This document shows, one piece after another, positions 25,310 through 42,300 of a stretch of 64,000 nt of DNA. Each line of letters begins with the position of its first letter. Within the stretch, counting starts at the first letter, position 1. The notes beneath the pieces are model-generated. The model did no database searches, was not told the DNA's origin, and saw nothing but the letters and a program-made list of their open reading frames with translations. The position numbers and the translations under genes are program-made. The stretch lies in assembly GCF_964340395.1 (NCBI RefSeq), contig NC_135556.1, forward strand, positions 19,451,642 to 19,515,641. The letters are read 5' to 3'. This DNA comes from Glandiceps talaboti (Eukaryota > Hemichordata > Enteropneusta > Spengelidae).

Positions 25310-27317
25310 ATAGTACAGTACAGTACAGTACAGTACATTACAATACAGTACAGTATAGTATCGGTATAGAGTATAGTATAGTCTAGTAAAGTATAGTATA
25401 GTATAGTATAGTATAGTATAGTATAGTATAGTATAGTATAGTATAGTATAGTATAATGTAGTGTAGTACAGTACAGTACAATACAATACAGTATAGTATA
25501 GTACAGTACAGTACAGTATAGTATCGCATAGTATAGTACAGTACAGTATAGTACAGTACAGTTATAGTACGGTACAGTACACTATAGTATCGCACAGTAG
25601 AGTACAGTACAGTACAGTATAGTATAGTACTTTACAGTACAGTACAGTATAGTATAGTATAGTATTGTACAGTATAGTATAGTATAATGTAGTGTAGTAC
25701 AGTACAGTACAGTACAATACAGTACAGTATAGTATAGTACTGTACAGTACAGTATAGTGTAGTGTAGTACAGTACAGTACAGTATAGTATAGTATAGTAT
25801 AGTACAGTACTTTACATTTACAGTACAGTACAGTACAGTATAGTATTAGTGTAGTGTAGTACAGTACAGTGTAGTGTAGTACAGTACAGTATAGTATAGT
25901 ATAGTACAGTACTTTACATTTACAGTACAGTACAGTTCTATATAGTATTAGTATTAGTATAGTGTAGTACAGTACAGTACAGTACAGTACAGTATAGTAT
26001 AGTATAGTACAGTACACAGTATAGTATAGTGTAGTACAGTACAGTATAGTATAGTACAGTACTTTACAGTACAGTACAGTATAGTAAAGTATAGTATTAG
26101 TATAGTATAGTACAGTACAGTACAGTACAATACAGTATAGTATAGTATAGTATAGTACAGTACAGTATAGTATAGTATAGTGTAGTACAGTATAGTACAG
26201 TACAGTATAGTATAGTATAGTATAGTGCAGTGTAGTACAGTACAGTACAATACAGTACAGTATAGTATAGTATAGTACAGTACAGTATAGTATAGTATAG
26301 TGTAGTACAGTACAGTATAGTATAGTATTAGTGTAGTGTAGTACAGTACAGTACAGTATAGTATAGTACAGTACTTTACATTTACAGTACAGTACAGTTC
26401 TATATAGTATTAGTATTAGTGTAGTGTAGTACAGTGTAGTACAGTACAGTACAGTACAGTATAGTATAGTATAGTATAGTACAGTACTTTGCATTTACAG
26501 TACAGTACAGTTCTATTTAGTATTAGTATTAGTATTAGTGTAGTGTAGTACAGTACAGTACAGTACAATACAGTACAGTATAGTATAGTACAGTACACAG
26601 TATAGTATAGTGTAGTACAGTACAGTATAGTATAGTACAGTACTTTACAGTACAGTACAGTATAGTAAAGTATAGTATTAGTATAGTGTAGTGTAGTACA
26701 GTACAGTATAGTACAGTACAGTATAGTACAGTACAGTACAATACAGTACAGTATAGTATAGTATAGTACAGTACAGTGTAGTACAGTATAGTACAGTATA
26801 GTATAGTGCAGTGTAGTACAGTACAGTACAATACAGTACAGTATAGTATAGTACAGTACAGTATAGTATAGTATAGTGTAGTACAGTACAGTACAGTATA
26901 GTGTAGTACAGTACAGTACAGTATAGTATAGTATAGTGTAGTGTAGTACAATACAGTACAGTATAGTATAGTGTAGTGTAGTACAGTATAGTATAGTATA
27001 GTACAGTACAGTATAGTATAGTACAGTTTAGTATTAGTATAGTGTAGTGTAGTACACTACAGTATAGTATAGTATAGTATAGTATAGTACAGTATAGTAT
27101 AGTATACTAGTACAGTACTTTACAGTACAGTACAGTATAGTATAGTACAGTATAGTATTAGTATAGTGTAGTGTAGTACAGTACAGTGCAGTATAGTAGA
27201 GTATAGTACAGTACAGTACAGTACAGTACAGTACAGTATAGTATAGTATAGTATAGTATTGCATAGTATAGTACAGTATAGTATAGTACAGTACAGTATA
27301 GTATAGTATAGTATAGA
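25310..27317. repeat. 2-kb AGTAC/AGTAT pentamer satellite with ~580-bp higher-order period
   Basis: Almost every five bases read AGTAC or AGTAT (AGTAY), broken by recurrent islands such as CTTTACATTTACAG, TTCTATATAG and ATTAGTATTAG. Island combinations recur: AGTACACAGTATAG appears at 26011 and 26592, and the flanking order matches, implying a unit of about 581 bp. On the minus strand the pentamer contains no stop in any frame, which explains frames up to 310 codons of Tyr/Thr/Val/Leu/Cys. I do not regard these as proteins. Confidence 0.93.
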
Positions 27318-27913
27318 GGGGCTGACTGATGTATTAGTGTAGAGTCCCATCATGGCATACCTTCCAGCCCAGAATAAACAAGTTACATATTTATATTAAT
27401 GTATGGTTAACTATGTGCCACAATGTGGTGATGTTATTAAAGTTTATTTGGCCAGTCAGCAACTTTAGGTTGACCAGTCACACTTGTTTACTTGTGATAA
27501 TTAGAGACATTATTACTCGCATACAATTTAAGGTAAATTGTAAATTAGCATGATATGTTACAACCGATGACTTACTGTACATAAACAACTTTTGTGAATT
27601 TGCATAACATATGAAGGACACCTGGTGGCAAGTACAATCATCCAATAATATGGAGTATAGTTGTTTACATGTAACACTAGTATAAATGGACAATATTTGA
27701 AAGTTATGGGTGCTGATCCACAGAATTTGATGTGTGATAAAAGTACATTTCTGTAGTACTGTATGCTGTTGGATTCCTATACAATGTATGAGGAAGTTCT
27801 GAACTCTGTTACTGCTTGGAAACTCAACACTTTGCTGGGACTGTGAATACTACATTGCTTTGAACATAACTTGGCATTCATGAACAATGACAATCTTATC
27901 CATGAGGTGTGCA

Positions 27914-27956
<43 letters not shown>

Positions 27957-30203
27957 TGCAGTGCCAACAGTGTGTCCCAAGTCTACGCTTTGATACAACA
28001 CAAATGAGACTTTACAATAAACATTACCAGTAGTTTTATTTTCCATAACCAGCCATCAGTAATTTTATAGGTTTAAGCATAGTTTTTTTCATACAGGCAG
28101 ATTCGCTGTACAAGTGTTGTATTTTGTTATTTAGAGATAAATGAGATAAAGTAAAACCTTTGATGTGTGTGTGAGTTCTTTCTTATTTCTCCAGTAGTTG
28201 TGTTCCTCCTCCATCTGGTACTTAGAAAAACTTGGCTTTCATGACAATATGGTAATATAGTACCATGCATGCAGCACAGTAAATTATAGCACAGAACAGT
28301 GTAGTGTAGTGTAGTATATTGTAAAGTACAGTGCGTGTTCCAGAAAATATTAAACATGAGGTTTCTAAGCCTTGGCTTCCACATTTCTAATTAGTGATGT
28401 TGGGGAGAGCAATGATGTTATTCTGTTCAGTAATTGCATTGTGGGAATTTATTGGTATTTGAAATATAAACAAGTAGAGAAGAAATAAACACAAATATGC
28501 ACAATGCAAAAAAAAGTACTTTCATTCTCTCCATTGAGATGTTGAATGGGCATATCAGACTGGTTTATTTGTAAGTCTGATAGGAACTCAGCTGGTAGAA
28601 ATATATTCAATTATCAACATAAAACAATACACAATCCTTTGTAAAGATTGTCTCTTCTAAAATAGATTCCATCTTGTAACTTCGACAAGGCAGAACTGTG
28701 TGTTGATTCCTCTTTTTAGCTCCTGTGTGGGAGCTGATGTCATGGTGCTGTGTGTCTGCAGAATTCCACTGCAGAATTTCCATTGATGTCTCAAAAAGCA
28801 CTGAAGCAAATGTTCTGCAACTTACTATGTGGCATTGTCTGGCAGTAATTTGGCACTGATTAGGTTTTGGTGGGAGTGGATTCAAAAATTAATACTAATT
28901 TGCATAATGATTTATGCATAATTATGATAAATGGGGCTATACATGCAGAAGAAATTCAATGAAACTTGCTACATCTACAGATCATACAATGATATAAAAG
29001 AGTTGTCAAGTTAATTAAGGGCTAATTTGCATAATAAATGTATGTTTGTAACTCCGGTTATGCATCTAGAAGGGTTTTATCAAATTTGATGAAACTTGCC
29101 GCAGATATTGATCATACAGAGATATGATAGTTCTTAATGAAATTTAGTGCTGTCAATTTGGATACTTAACGAATGTTGTCAGTTAGGGCCTAAACCGAGA
29201 TTACACCAAATTTGATTAAACTTGCTAAATATATTGACCAAGCAAATATTTGATGTTATTGAGTCAATCAATTGCTAATTTGTATAGTTGATGAACTTTT
29301 GGAACATGGGATATATTTCTCTGAATGGGAGCATGTTCAGTTTATTGCTGGTTGATATGTGTTGTGTTATTGATCAGTACAGAACAAGGGGCAGCAAGAC
29401 TACATCTTTCACCAATTCCTACCCCAGTTGATGATATTTTCCTCTAGGACATCCTGAATACCATAACAATTATATACTTCCATCTTGGCTTCTAAGGCAT
29501 AGATAATTCAGTAGAAGCATGCAAAACTTATTTGAAAGCAATGATGCTCACATCTTTGTTAAATAATTGACCCAGGGAGCACAATTTTAAGTGGAAAAAC
29601 AATAAGTTACTTGTAAGAAAAATAAATGTTTGATTTTATAATAATGCACTGCCTCTACCCACACAGTGTTAAATTCAATGAATTAATTCTTTCGATGGTA
29701 AATGAAAAATTACAGTTAATGTTGTGATTATTAAGCCTTATATGTACCAACTTCATGGGGATAGGTAAATAATGCAATAAAGCACATCAATTCATACAAA
29801 CTGTATATACCTATAATTGTATTTGATACTTATTAGAAAATGTAACGAACATCACAATGATATCTTGTAATTATACATCCTTTACAATTATGATCCATCA
29901 TAGGGTGACAGACATTATTAACTAACTCAGATTAATATCATCTTGACTGCACTGATCTATCAGCCCAATGCTGTTGTTTTCTAGATAAATAGCCAATGTA
30001 CTACAGGTTATATACTTTTCAATGTGTGATTTAAATGTGTTAATCTTCAGGCCACTTCAAAATGGACATAAATAATAAACTTATGATACATTACACACAT
30101 ACACAAAGTGAAAGGTAGACACAGTTTCATGAACAATACTCTCAACAAAAATCTTTATTCATTAAATACCTAAAATAGGTTAATGCATCGATGGTTACAA
30201 CGA
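27318..30203. other. Interior of the long-TIR element, no gene seen
   Basis: Contains a GT microsatellite at 27911-27953. At about 28890-29290 a diverged repeat of about 120 bp recurs three times, marked by TTTGATGAAACTTGC-type and ATTGATCATACA words. No spliced or intact transposase was recognised on either strand. Confidence 0.5.
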
Positions 30204-30697
30204 CACAATGTAAGACTTACCAATTGCGTCTAGATCTGGAGGCCTTCTACGTTTTATCAGTAACACCAAACTCTGGTACATGTCTAGCTAGATCTCAGAG
30301 GCTTTCAAATGTGCATAAAAACATAAGTATGGCAACATATTACGCACGTAAATTTAATTTTTACTGACGCCGTGTAAATTATTGGCAAAACGTATCAACC
30401 AACGAACATACAGTGGACGAACTTGGGGCTATCAATGTCTCGGTGACAAGTATTTCAACTCTATTTCACGTGTTTTTCCGAAATAAAAATTGTAAAAGCA
30501 GAGACATCCCAACTTCCATCAAAAGCTTGTGGAGTGGAATCTTCCCCTGTCGTCTCAACGGTATTAATTCAGGTTTGATTGAGTCCGTCGGGTGTCTTCG
30601 GATCTGACGCTAGCTGACGCTATCTGACGCTGAATCTGACGCTCAATATGACGCTAGCTGAATCTGAATCTGAATCTGACGCCAACTTTATACTCGT
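30204..30697 (-). repeat. Right terminal inverted arm
   Basis: Inverted copy of 23474-23979, with the same clustered TGACGC words at its outer end and the same inward-facing donor (ACTTAC on the plus strand at 30215-30220). Its outer tip is 282 bp from the RPS3A start codon. Confidence 0.88.
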
Positions 30698-30706
30698 CAA
30701 CATCCT

Positions 30707-30979
30707 CTCTCTGTTTGTTTGAAATCAAATGTTCGCTGTTTCTCGCCTCCAATTTGTATGTGGCGTGTAATTTTTGATAAACATTTGAAAATTATATTCA
30801 AACTTTTTAAAAGGAATCTTGTGGTTCAAGAATCAAGCCACCCAAGATGGAAGAGAGCAAACGAAATATTCTAACTTGCTCATTACTATTATTACTAATA
30901 TTAGCTATCACTTTATTTTTGGTGTACGAGATGTGAATTAACCAACAAACATACGCCCTTTTCGTCAAGATCGTCCATC
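30707..30979 (+). promoter_or_regulatory. RPS3A proximal promoter and 5' UTR with TOP-like tract
   Basis: A 273-bp stretch between the target duplication and the ATG. CCCTTTTCGTC at 30956-30966, 14 bases before the ATG, matches the C-plus-pyrimidines start typical of translationally regulated ribosomal protein mRNAs, so transcription probably starts at that C. AAGATGG at about 30846 resembles a YY1 site. No TATA box is evident. Confidence 0.55.
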
Positions 30980-35483
<4,504 letters not shown>

Positions 35484-35498
35484 ACATTGAACATTTCA

Positions 35499-35555
35499 AA
35501 TAAAAAATGTGAAAAAAGGGATGTTGGCATAACAGCAGCTAAAGCTATAAATAAA
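35499..35555 (+). terminator. RPS3A poly(A) signals
   Basis: Two AATAAA hexamers, at 35499-35504 and 35550-35555, lie 16 and 67 bases after the stop. This fits the short 3' UTR usual for ribosomal protein genes. Confidence 0.7.
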
Positions 35556-35599
35556 AAAGCTCTGTTGTACACTGGACATTATTGTGGTGTTTTATGATG

Positions 35600-37600
35600 T
35601 TTTTGCAGTGTGATGTGATATGATATTGCAGAGTGAGTTGATACAGCTAATACAGGCAAAGTTCACCAGAAGACTTTATGTAACATACATTTATGATCAA
35701 AGATTTGCAAGTTTGGTGTACTTCATAAATGACACCACTTTTACTGCTAAACACAGCATGATTGTTATTGAGGGAAGTTTCAAAGACTGAATGAACGTTT
35801 ACAAATCTCCTTTAGTCACAATCCTGCCATGTTCAGAAATAAAAATGTTCGTCTCGTCAGGATAACAAGAAACTAAACTTGCCAAGTGATCTACATATGC
35901 AGTGTCATGCACAGTCTTCTGGCAAAAACTCCCTTTTTTTAGCTGTATGCATATTTAAATTACTTCATATAATGAAATCACTATGGATTAGAATCAGGCA
36001 ATTCCTGCTGGAAGATCAAAAGCCGAGTCTTTTGCCATATATGTTCCAACACCTAGGTCTTTTAAATTTAGAATCCTTTGCTTCCATACATGGTAATTTT
36101 CATTAATTATGCAAATGACATACTAGAACAGCTGTTTTGGACATGTCCTTTAATATTACTTCACCTAGATTGGTGTTGAAGCCTTGCTAACGTTACCTAT
36201 CAATTAGTTACTGTATGAAGGTCTTGTGATTAAAATTACTGTTAACCTTGCATTACATTTGAATGCAACTAGTCTTTGTACATAGAGTTGGAATATCAAA
36301 AAAGGGGGGTTTTCCACAGTATTATGATAGTAACAGATGGGGAAAGTATGAGGGGTATATGTCTGGACATTTTTTGACTCTTACGACCATCCGAAAACCC
36401 TCTTGGGCAATAGTTTGTTTAACAAGAAAGCACCACCATGTAATAGAAATAATTTTTTATACATATAGGATAGGAATGTGAAAAAAAAAAGTTTGAGTGC
36501 CCCCCTCATCTGGGCCTGCCCCTAGAAGCTCTGGGTTTTTTACTCTTTTAAGGCAAAAACTATCCATTGCAATAAATTTCATAGCTTTGAAGAGAATTGA
36601 ACTATTTGTTACAGTACATTGCCCCATGTAGGCTTTCAAGGTCAGAGTGGTCAGTTTCAGAAACCTATGCCCAACTACAACCCCCACCCCCATGGCAGTT
36701 AAAAAATAAGGCCTAATAAAAAATTCTTTGGTTCCGGTTACCCGACCCCAACTAGTTTTTCACGCCAACCCTAAAAAATTTTTATGTATTCGAGAGAAAA
36801 AAGTAATAATTGCAAAAATTGTGAAGTCTTGCAAGAAATAGTGGATACAGAAACTGACAACATGAAAGGACAATATAAAACTGTTCTTCCAATCTATAAT
36901 GGCTGTACATCTGATGGGAAGAAACCAATAACACAGAAACCATATGGAAAACACCAGAAAACATAACAACCTGAACTAGACACTCACATATGAAATATAT
37001 ATATATATATATAGAAATAAAATGAAAAATCTACCTACCTATTCTACCACAATTTTTTTGTTAATAGGCCTATTAAACCAACTCACTATATTACCCTCCC
37101 AAAACGAATTTACTGTGTGTATAGCCACAAACAAATACTATCAAATTGACATGTTACTGCACACATACACGAAACAACTAAAGAAAATCTTTGTTGTACA
37201 ATTTATTTTATCTTTCCAAGTTTCCATATTCCGGTTTTCCACTTGCCAGATTTGCCACTCCCTACACTATCTATTTTTCATTTACAGTTATGCATGTGTT
37301 GCCTTCATTGCGTGGTGGCGCTAGGCTAGGCCTCTGCAAGTAGATTTGGTATATCAGCATATCCCATAATGCCCCTATAAGAGCGAGAAGTTCATGATGG
37401 ACGCCTCTTTTAAAAGAGGATTCTGATTGGCTGCTTTATGAAGAAGGGGAATTGTAAATAATTCGTTTTATCTTCAGGAGTATGGTAATTAAAAGTGTAA
37501 ATCTAGCCATATCATACCTTTCGAAATCTTTTAAGAACAAAGAGATCCAATACATGGTATTCCTTGGAGAAAGGTTTCATCTAATGCTTTTGTTATTATA
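35600..37600. other. Intergenic region RPS3A-PDS5
   Basis: No gene recognised. A dispersed element at about 36700-36785 (GGTTCCGGTTACCCGACCCC then AACTAGTTTTTCAC) matches the reverse complement of 20865-20945 in a PDZD11 intron. An (AT)n run lies near 36998-37013. Confidence 0.55.
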
Positions 37601-37826
37601 TTCGGGACTGGGATATCAACCAATGAACGAGAAGATAACATTTTGAGCTACTTACAACCTGCTTACATTTGGCGCCATTTTGATTCAAACGAAAGAATCT
37701 AAAGTCGGAAGGACAAAACACAGGGTTTTCTGACTGAAAAGTCACGAACCAGGTCGCAAAATAGTGCGACACTCTGTTCTATGTTTACAATCCTCCAACT
37801 GTACGGCACAATATAGCTGTTTGCAG
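37600..37826 (+). promoter_or_regulatory. Putative PDS5 promoter and non-coding first exon
   Basis: TTTGGCGC at 37668-37675 matches the E2F consensus, and the overlapping GGCGCCATTTTG matches a YY1 site in reverse. A perfect donor (GCAG then GTAAGT at 37827) ends a likely 5' UTR exon. The next acceptor in frame context is at 43155, 34 bases before the PDS5 ATG. Cell-cycle control by E2F would suit a cohesin regulator. Assignment of this exon to PDS5 is inferred. Confidence 0.5.
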
Positions 37827-38938
37827 GTAAGTATATTCTGAAAATTGCAATGAATGTAACATCAGAGTGAACTAGCAATAGTAGCATCCTGGCATTGATC
37901 GTGATTTGTAGGGGTTTTTAACAATGCATTAGTTACTGGTTTGACATAGTTATAGGGTAGGATCTTGCAATTTTGAGTAAGTTTTGTGAACGTTGTACAC
38001 GACACGGTAGACAGTACTTATTATCTTGTGATAATTAGGTTTCAATCGCCCCGTCCAGCGAATCAAATCGTGTGCGTCGTGTTGCGACTGTGTGCTTTAT
38101 CGGTATTTACATCCAAAAATACTTCACTGTGCACATTCGCTCATAGTGTGAAAATGGGAACCAATTTGTTAAAATTATGTGTCCATGTGAGAAATAAAAT
38201 TAAACATAACTACACACATTTTCATACAGCTTTCCGTCTGTATATTTTAATGCGGCGTGTACGAATATACAATATTTTGGCACCGTCGTATTTGAAAATA
38301 ATTTACGACGCTCGCCGTACTGGTGTTTATGTATGTCGGCTTTGTGACGCCCAGACGAAAGAAGCCTTCCGTACCAGGCTGTGGTTCATAGAATTTAGGT
38401 GAACGTCTTCAAAAGCAAATTGGTCAGGTTTCAATTTATATGATCAAGGTGAAAGGAATTAAGATTTCAGATCGCAGGTCCAGTTCATGTAAATTGTAAG
38501 ATGACAATATGAAATTAAAATGTAAAAAGGGCAAAGAAAATTGGCAAGTGGAAATTCATATGTAAACATATACTAACAGTAACACTAACAGTGCAGTGCA
38601 GTGCAGTGGAATGAGCTGCGGAAATTTTATTTTTCTTTGGAAATAGGTTAATTTTAATTTTAAGGACAATCTCAGAATGTTGTATGAGCTCCATTAAGTT
38701 CCCCCATGGGGCAGATGATTTTGGTTCATTTTGTTTGCTGAATTTCATTTTTGCAAATTGAGATAATCGACCATGATACCTTCACATTCATACATGTACA
38801 CCAATGGACACAAAGAGTCCGATATATTTGCTTGGGATAACATTAACAACATTAAAATGGGTTTAGGAAATTCATTTTGTGTTTTTCTGTTTCACTTGCA
38901 CACCATTTCTGTGACACCCACATTCTACCTTGATGTAC

Positions 38939-39342
38939 CAGTGTAGCAGCCAGCCTTTTGAAAGAGTGGGACAGTGTCCCGAGACTTTCATTTTTCTGGG
39001 TCATCATAAATTTTTTGGGGGACATTATTTTTAAAAATGCGCCAATGGCATTGTAGCACAGCTATGCAGTTTTTAAAAATATTTACCCACATGTTGATCC
39101 ATGCTAGATATTTGCTGAATGATTTATGCAGTTGCTAGTATCAACCCTGTTGTTATCTATGAAATATACTAGTATGTGATCATTTGGCTGTTGCTGGAGG
39201 CGTGGTCATGTTGCTAAACATGTTTGCAAACAATTTTAGTGTGGGTCATCTATGACCCGTCACTTCCAAAGTTGTGGGTCAGGTCCAAAAAAATTAAAAT
39301 GTGTGTCAAATGACCCAAAAAAACCCTCTGGCTGCAACACTG
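38939..39342. mobile_element. Small hAT-like non-autonomous element
   Basis: The ends CAGTGTAGCAGCCAG and, in reverse complement, CAGTGTTGCAGCCAG are terminal inverted repeats. GATGTAC stands just outside each end, as a 7-of-8 match if the duplication is counted as GATGTACC/GATGTACA. CAGTG ends and 8-bp duplications are typical of hAT elements. No transposase is present in the 404 bp. Confidence 0.6.
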
Positions 39343-42300
39343 ATGTACAGTCAGACTCAACAGAAAAATAATCTGTAATGGAAACCAATATTCAGTACAA
39401 AACATCAATTTTTCATGGAATATCTTGACCTCAGGTCAAGATTTATTAATAATACATGGTTTTTATTTTACTCTCTTAACTACAACATTTTAATGCTGAA
39501 ATATTTCTATTTCCAGCCCATTTAAAGATGTGTAAATTGTATATATTCACATAAACAAGAATCAACACAAGATGTGTTGAATAGTAATCAAGATTTCCAC
39601 CACCCCCCACCCCCACCCCCCAGTATAGACCGTGGCATGGGCTCAGACCACACATTTACTTGTTACACTAAAACTTACATACTCCTACCTTTTGAAGTAA
39701 GGAATGATCGCAATATGTCACATAAGCTCACCAAACGAACTTCACTAATTTAGGGGGAGGGGGTCTGGCGTCAGTGCAATTGCTGAGCTTCTTTTTCGCA
39801 CTTCTAACCATATTTCAAAAATGTTCACACCTTCAAATCTGCTTCTGTATTTACTACTGAGGTGTTGATATTAAAGTTGATTTAAAAAATTTACTTCTTG
39901 TAATGTGATATACACATGTACATTGCTGGAATTCAGATTGTATTTTAATGTGTTTACCATCATGTTTTTATATTGCATTGATTGTAGTTGTGTGACTGTT
40001 ACAGTTTTCATTATGGTTTACATATAATGTAAACATGTCAATATCACAACTGAATGTTCGCATAGGGGGAGGGGGTTTATCCTGAGCAAACTTCGTTTGA
40101 GCATGTGCGACATTGTGCGATCGTCCATTAAGGACTAAAGAATGATTGCTATGGATGGCATGAAAAGTGAAGCCTAGGACTGGATGTAAGGTTGGGAAAT
40201 CAAAGTTTTGTCAATTAAGGAAATAATATAGTATTTTTAGCAATATGTAACATTGACTGTATTTCATTAAGACTCAGCTAAAAATTGCCCCTTGCAGAAA
40301 GTGCAGACAATATAAAAATTGAAAATTACTGGCAAAAAACACTAGCACGCAAAACTTGAATTAATTCTGGCGGACTTCAATCTTCTATCACATCTTGAAC
40401 GGGCTGACTTGACATGAACAATGGCAGTTACCATTACATATTTGTTGAACTGTGTAACAGCTATAAAATTGAAGTAAACATTTACAGTTTCCTCTGATAA
40501 AAACAAAGAAATACAAAACAATTTTTTACTGTCATGGTTAGTTACTACTCAGACTTTGCTCAAAAAACTTGTCTCATTATTTCTCTAAATATTCAGGTGT
40601 ATGAAGTTTTAAAGAATAACTAAGACAGGTCTCTACATGTAAGCTACCCAAACTGTCAGTTTTCTAAAGTTTATCTGAAATTGAGTTGTGGGATTGAATT
40701 AAATCCAGGGTTAAGATTTGTCAAAACGTGAAAATGAAAACTAGTCCTGATTAATTGATTTTCCACTAGTGATTAGTTTTTAAGACAATATTAATAAATT
40801 AGTCATGTATGAATTGATCTTGTATCAACATTGAATGGATTTAATATTTTTATGGTGCCTTATAATATATTATTAAGAATAATAAACGTGTCTATTAATA
40901 TTATTTACACCTTATTTCTCCTAACAAATGACATATTTAGTTTCGATATTCTACATTTAAACCATTAACTTTTGAGAGGATTTTATGAAGTGAAATGTTT
41001 GTTCTTGATCAGCTGATGAATCATTAACAGGGGCATGGACTTTTTTTGTTGTAAAAGTCACTTGAAATTTCAAGCTTTTCAAGGATAAGGAGTCTTGAGT
41101 TGAAGCGCATTTCCAGGGGTATGTGAGGTGCATAGTACACCACATGGCATCTTCCAAGAGTGTGGATGTATCATCAGTTCATTCCACAATACTCTTGTGG
41201 TAAATTTATTGTTATTTATGCTGACATGAAGGTGCAGTTTTCCTTGGTTTCATCATGGTTGCACAGGAAAAAAAAAATTACCGTTTTATAATAACTGCTT
41301 ATCATGAAATTGGTGTAAATGCCTCAGGTCATTTCAAGGCTAAATATAAACTAATGACTTTTTGACTTTGGGAGAATGTTAACAATGAAGATATTCCATA
41401 TTTATTCTAAATAATAGTGTAAATACATAGCGCAGTCACTGTTCTCAATCTCTATAACAGGTTTTCGATGGCCACCCTCAGGCCTCGAAAATTCACTCTT
41501 CCCAACACCTGTGGCAAGTAAAATTTGTGTCCAAGCAAGTGAATGCATCAATCCTTTCACCTGACAGACAAATAAACTTCACATAAAATAACAGGGATTT
41601 TTAAAAAACCATTGACAATTCTAAATAAATGAATTTATCTTGATGGAAAACACTAAGTCTTTAGCACAGATTGTCTGCCAAAGCTATATTTGATCGTGAT
41701 ATGATAGTACTTTCAGTGCAACACCCATGATGTCCATGAAACAGTCTGTCGGAATCGCGTGTGTCTCTTAGTTCCAAATCACATGAGTTCGTAATGATTA
41801 TGTCAGTTTCAAGACTTCTTTGATGTACTATCCATAGTTAGATGTACAAGGGGGAACATGAAACTGTTATACTATCCTGTCAGTGTTGAGGTCAAATTCA
41901 AATTAGCACTGCACTTTATGAATTATGTGGCCACAACCTGGAACTATAAACCACTTGTAATGGCATTATCACATACATTCCCATCCCATCTCATCTTCCA
42001 ACAATCCATGAATCTATGCACTTTACTGGATTGTTCTCTGAAATTCCACACTATTCCCATTGACCTGTGCATACTATGTGTCCCTATTATACCCCATCAT
42101 CACCATGCAGGGTTTTACATCAGTTTGGGGGTTTTGGGGGTTATTTGCACCTTGTGTCCTAAGATTTGAGGTCATCACTGAAAGTCTCTGGCCATCAAAC
42201 TTGTCAACAATGGCAAAATTTATGTTAGCAGGAATTAATATTGTCTTTGTGTGTCTTCATTTCAGTAGAATATTAGTATTACTATCTCAGTATGCAAGAT

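Larger units (their letters stand above)
23474..30697. mobile_element. 7.2-kb long-TIR element with 9-bp target-site duplication (Mutator/Foldback-like, non-autonomous)
   Basis: The two ends are exact inverted copies starting ACGAGTATAAAG (left) and ending CTTTATACTCGT (right). CAACATCCT stands directly outside each end, at 23465-23473 and 30698-30706, as a perfect 9-bp direct repeat. The arms of about 500 bp are ~90-95% alike. Long arms plus 9-bp duplications are known for Mutator-like elements and Drosophila FB elements. The interior contains CATA/CA microsatellites, a 2-kb AGTAY satellite and AT-rich repeats. I found no DDE transposase or other recognisable protein, so it is inferred to be non-autonomous. 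It lies between the PDZD11 and RPS3A promoters. Confidence 0.88.

Noticed and set aside
25562-26494. 310-codon Tyr/Thr/Val/Leu/Cys open frame on the minus strand
   Set aside because: It is a translation of the AGTAY pentamer array, which has no stop codons on that strand in any frame. The amino acid pattern simply follows the repeat.
37986-38402. 138-codon plus-strand frame in PDS5 intron 1
   Set aside because: Despite its length it shows no recognisable domain, no repeat structure and no splice support. It lies in a locally CG-richer stretch where stops are rarer.
42115-42175. Hydrophobic SVWGFWGLFAP segment slightly reminiscent of V-ATPase subunit e
   Set aside because: It comes from a G/T-rich run, lacks the rest of the family sequence and splice sites, and is most likely coincidence.
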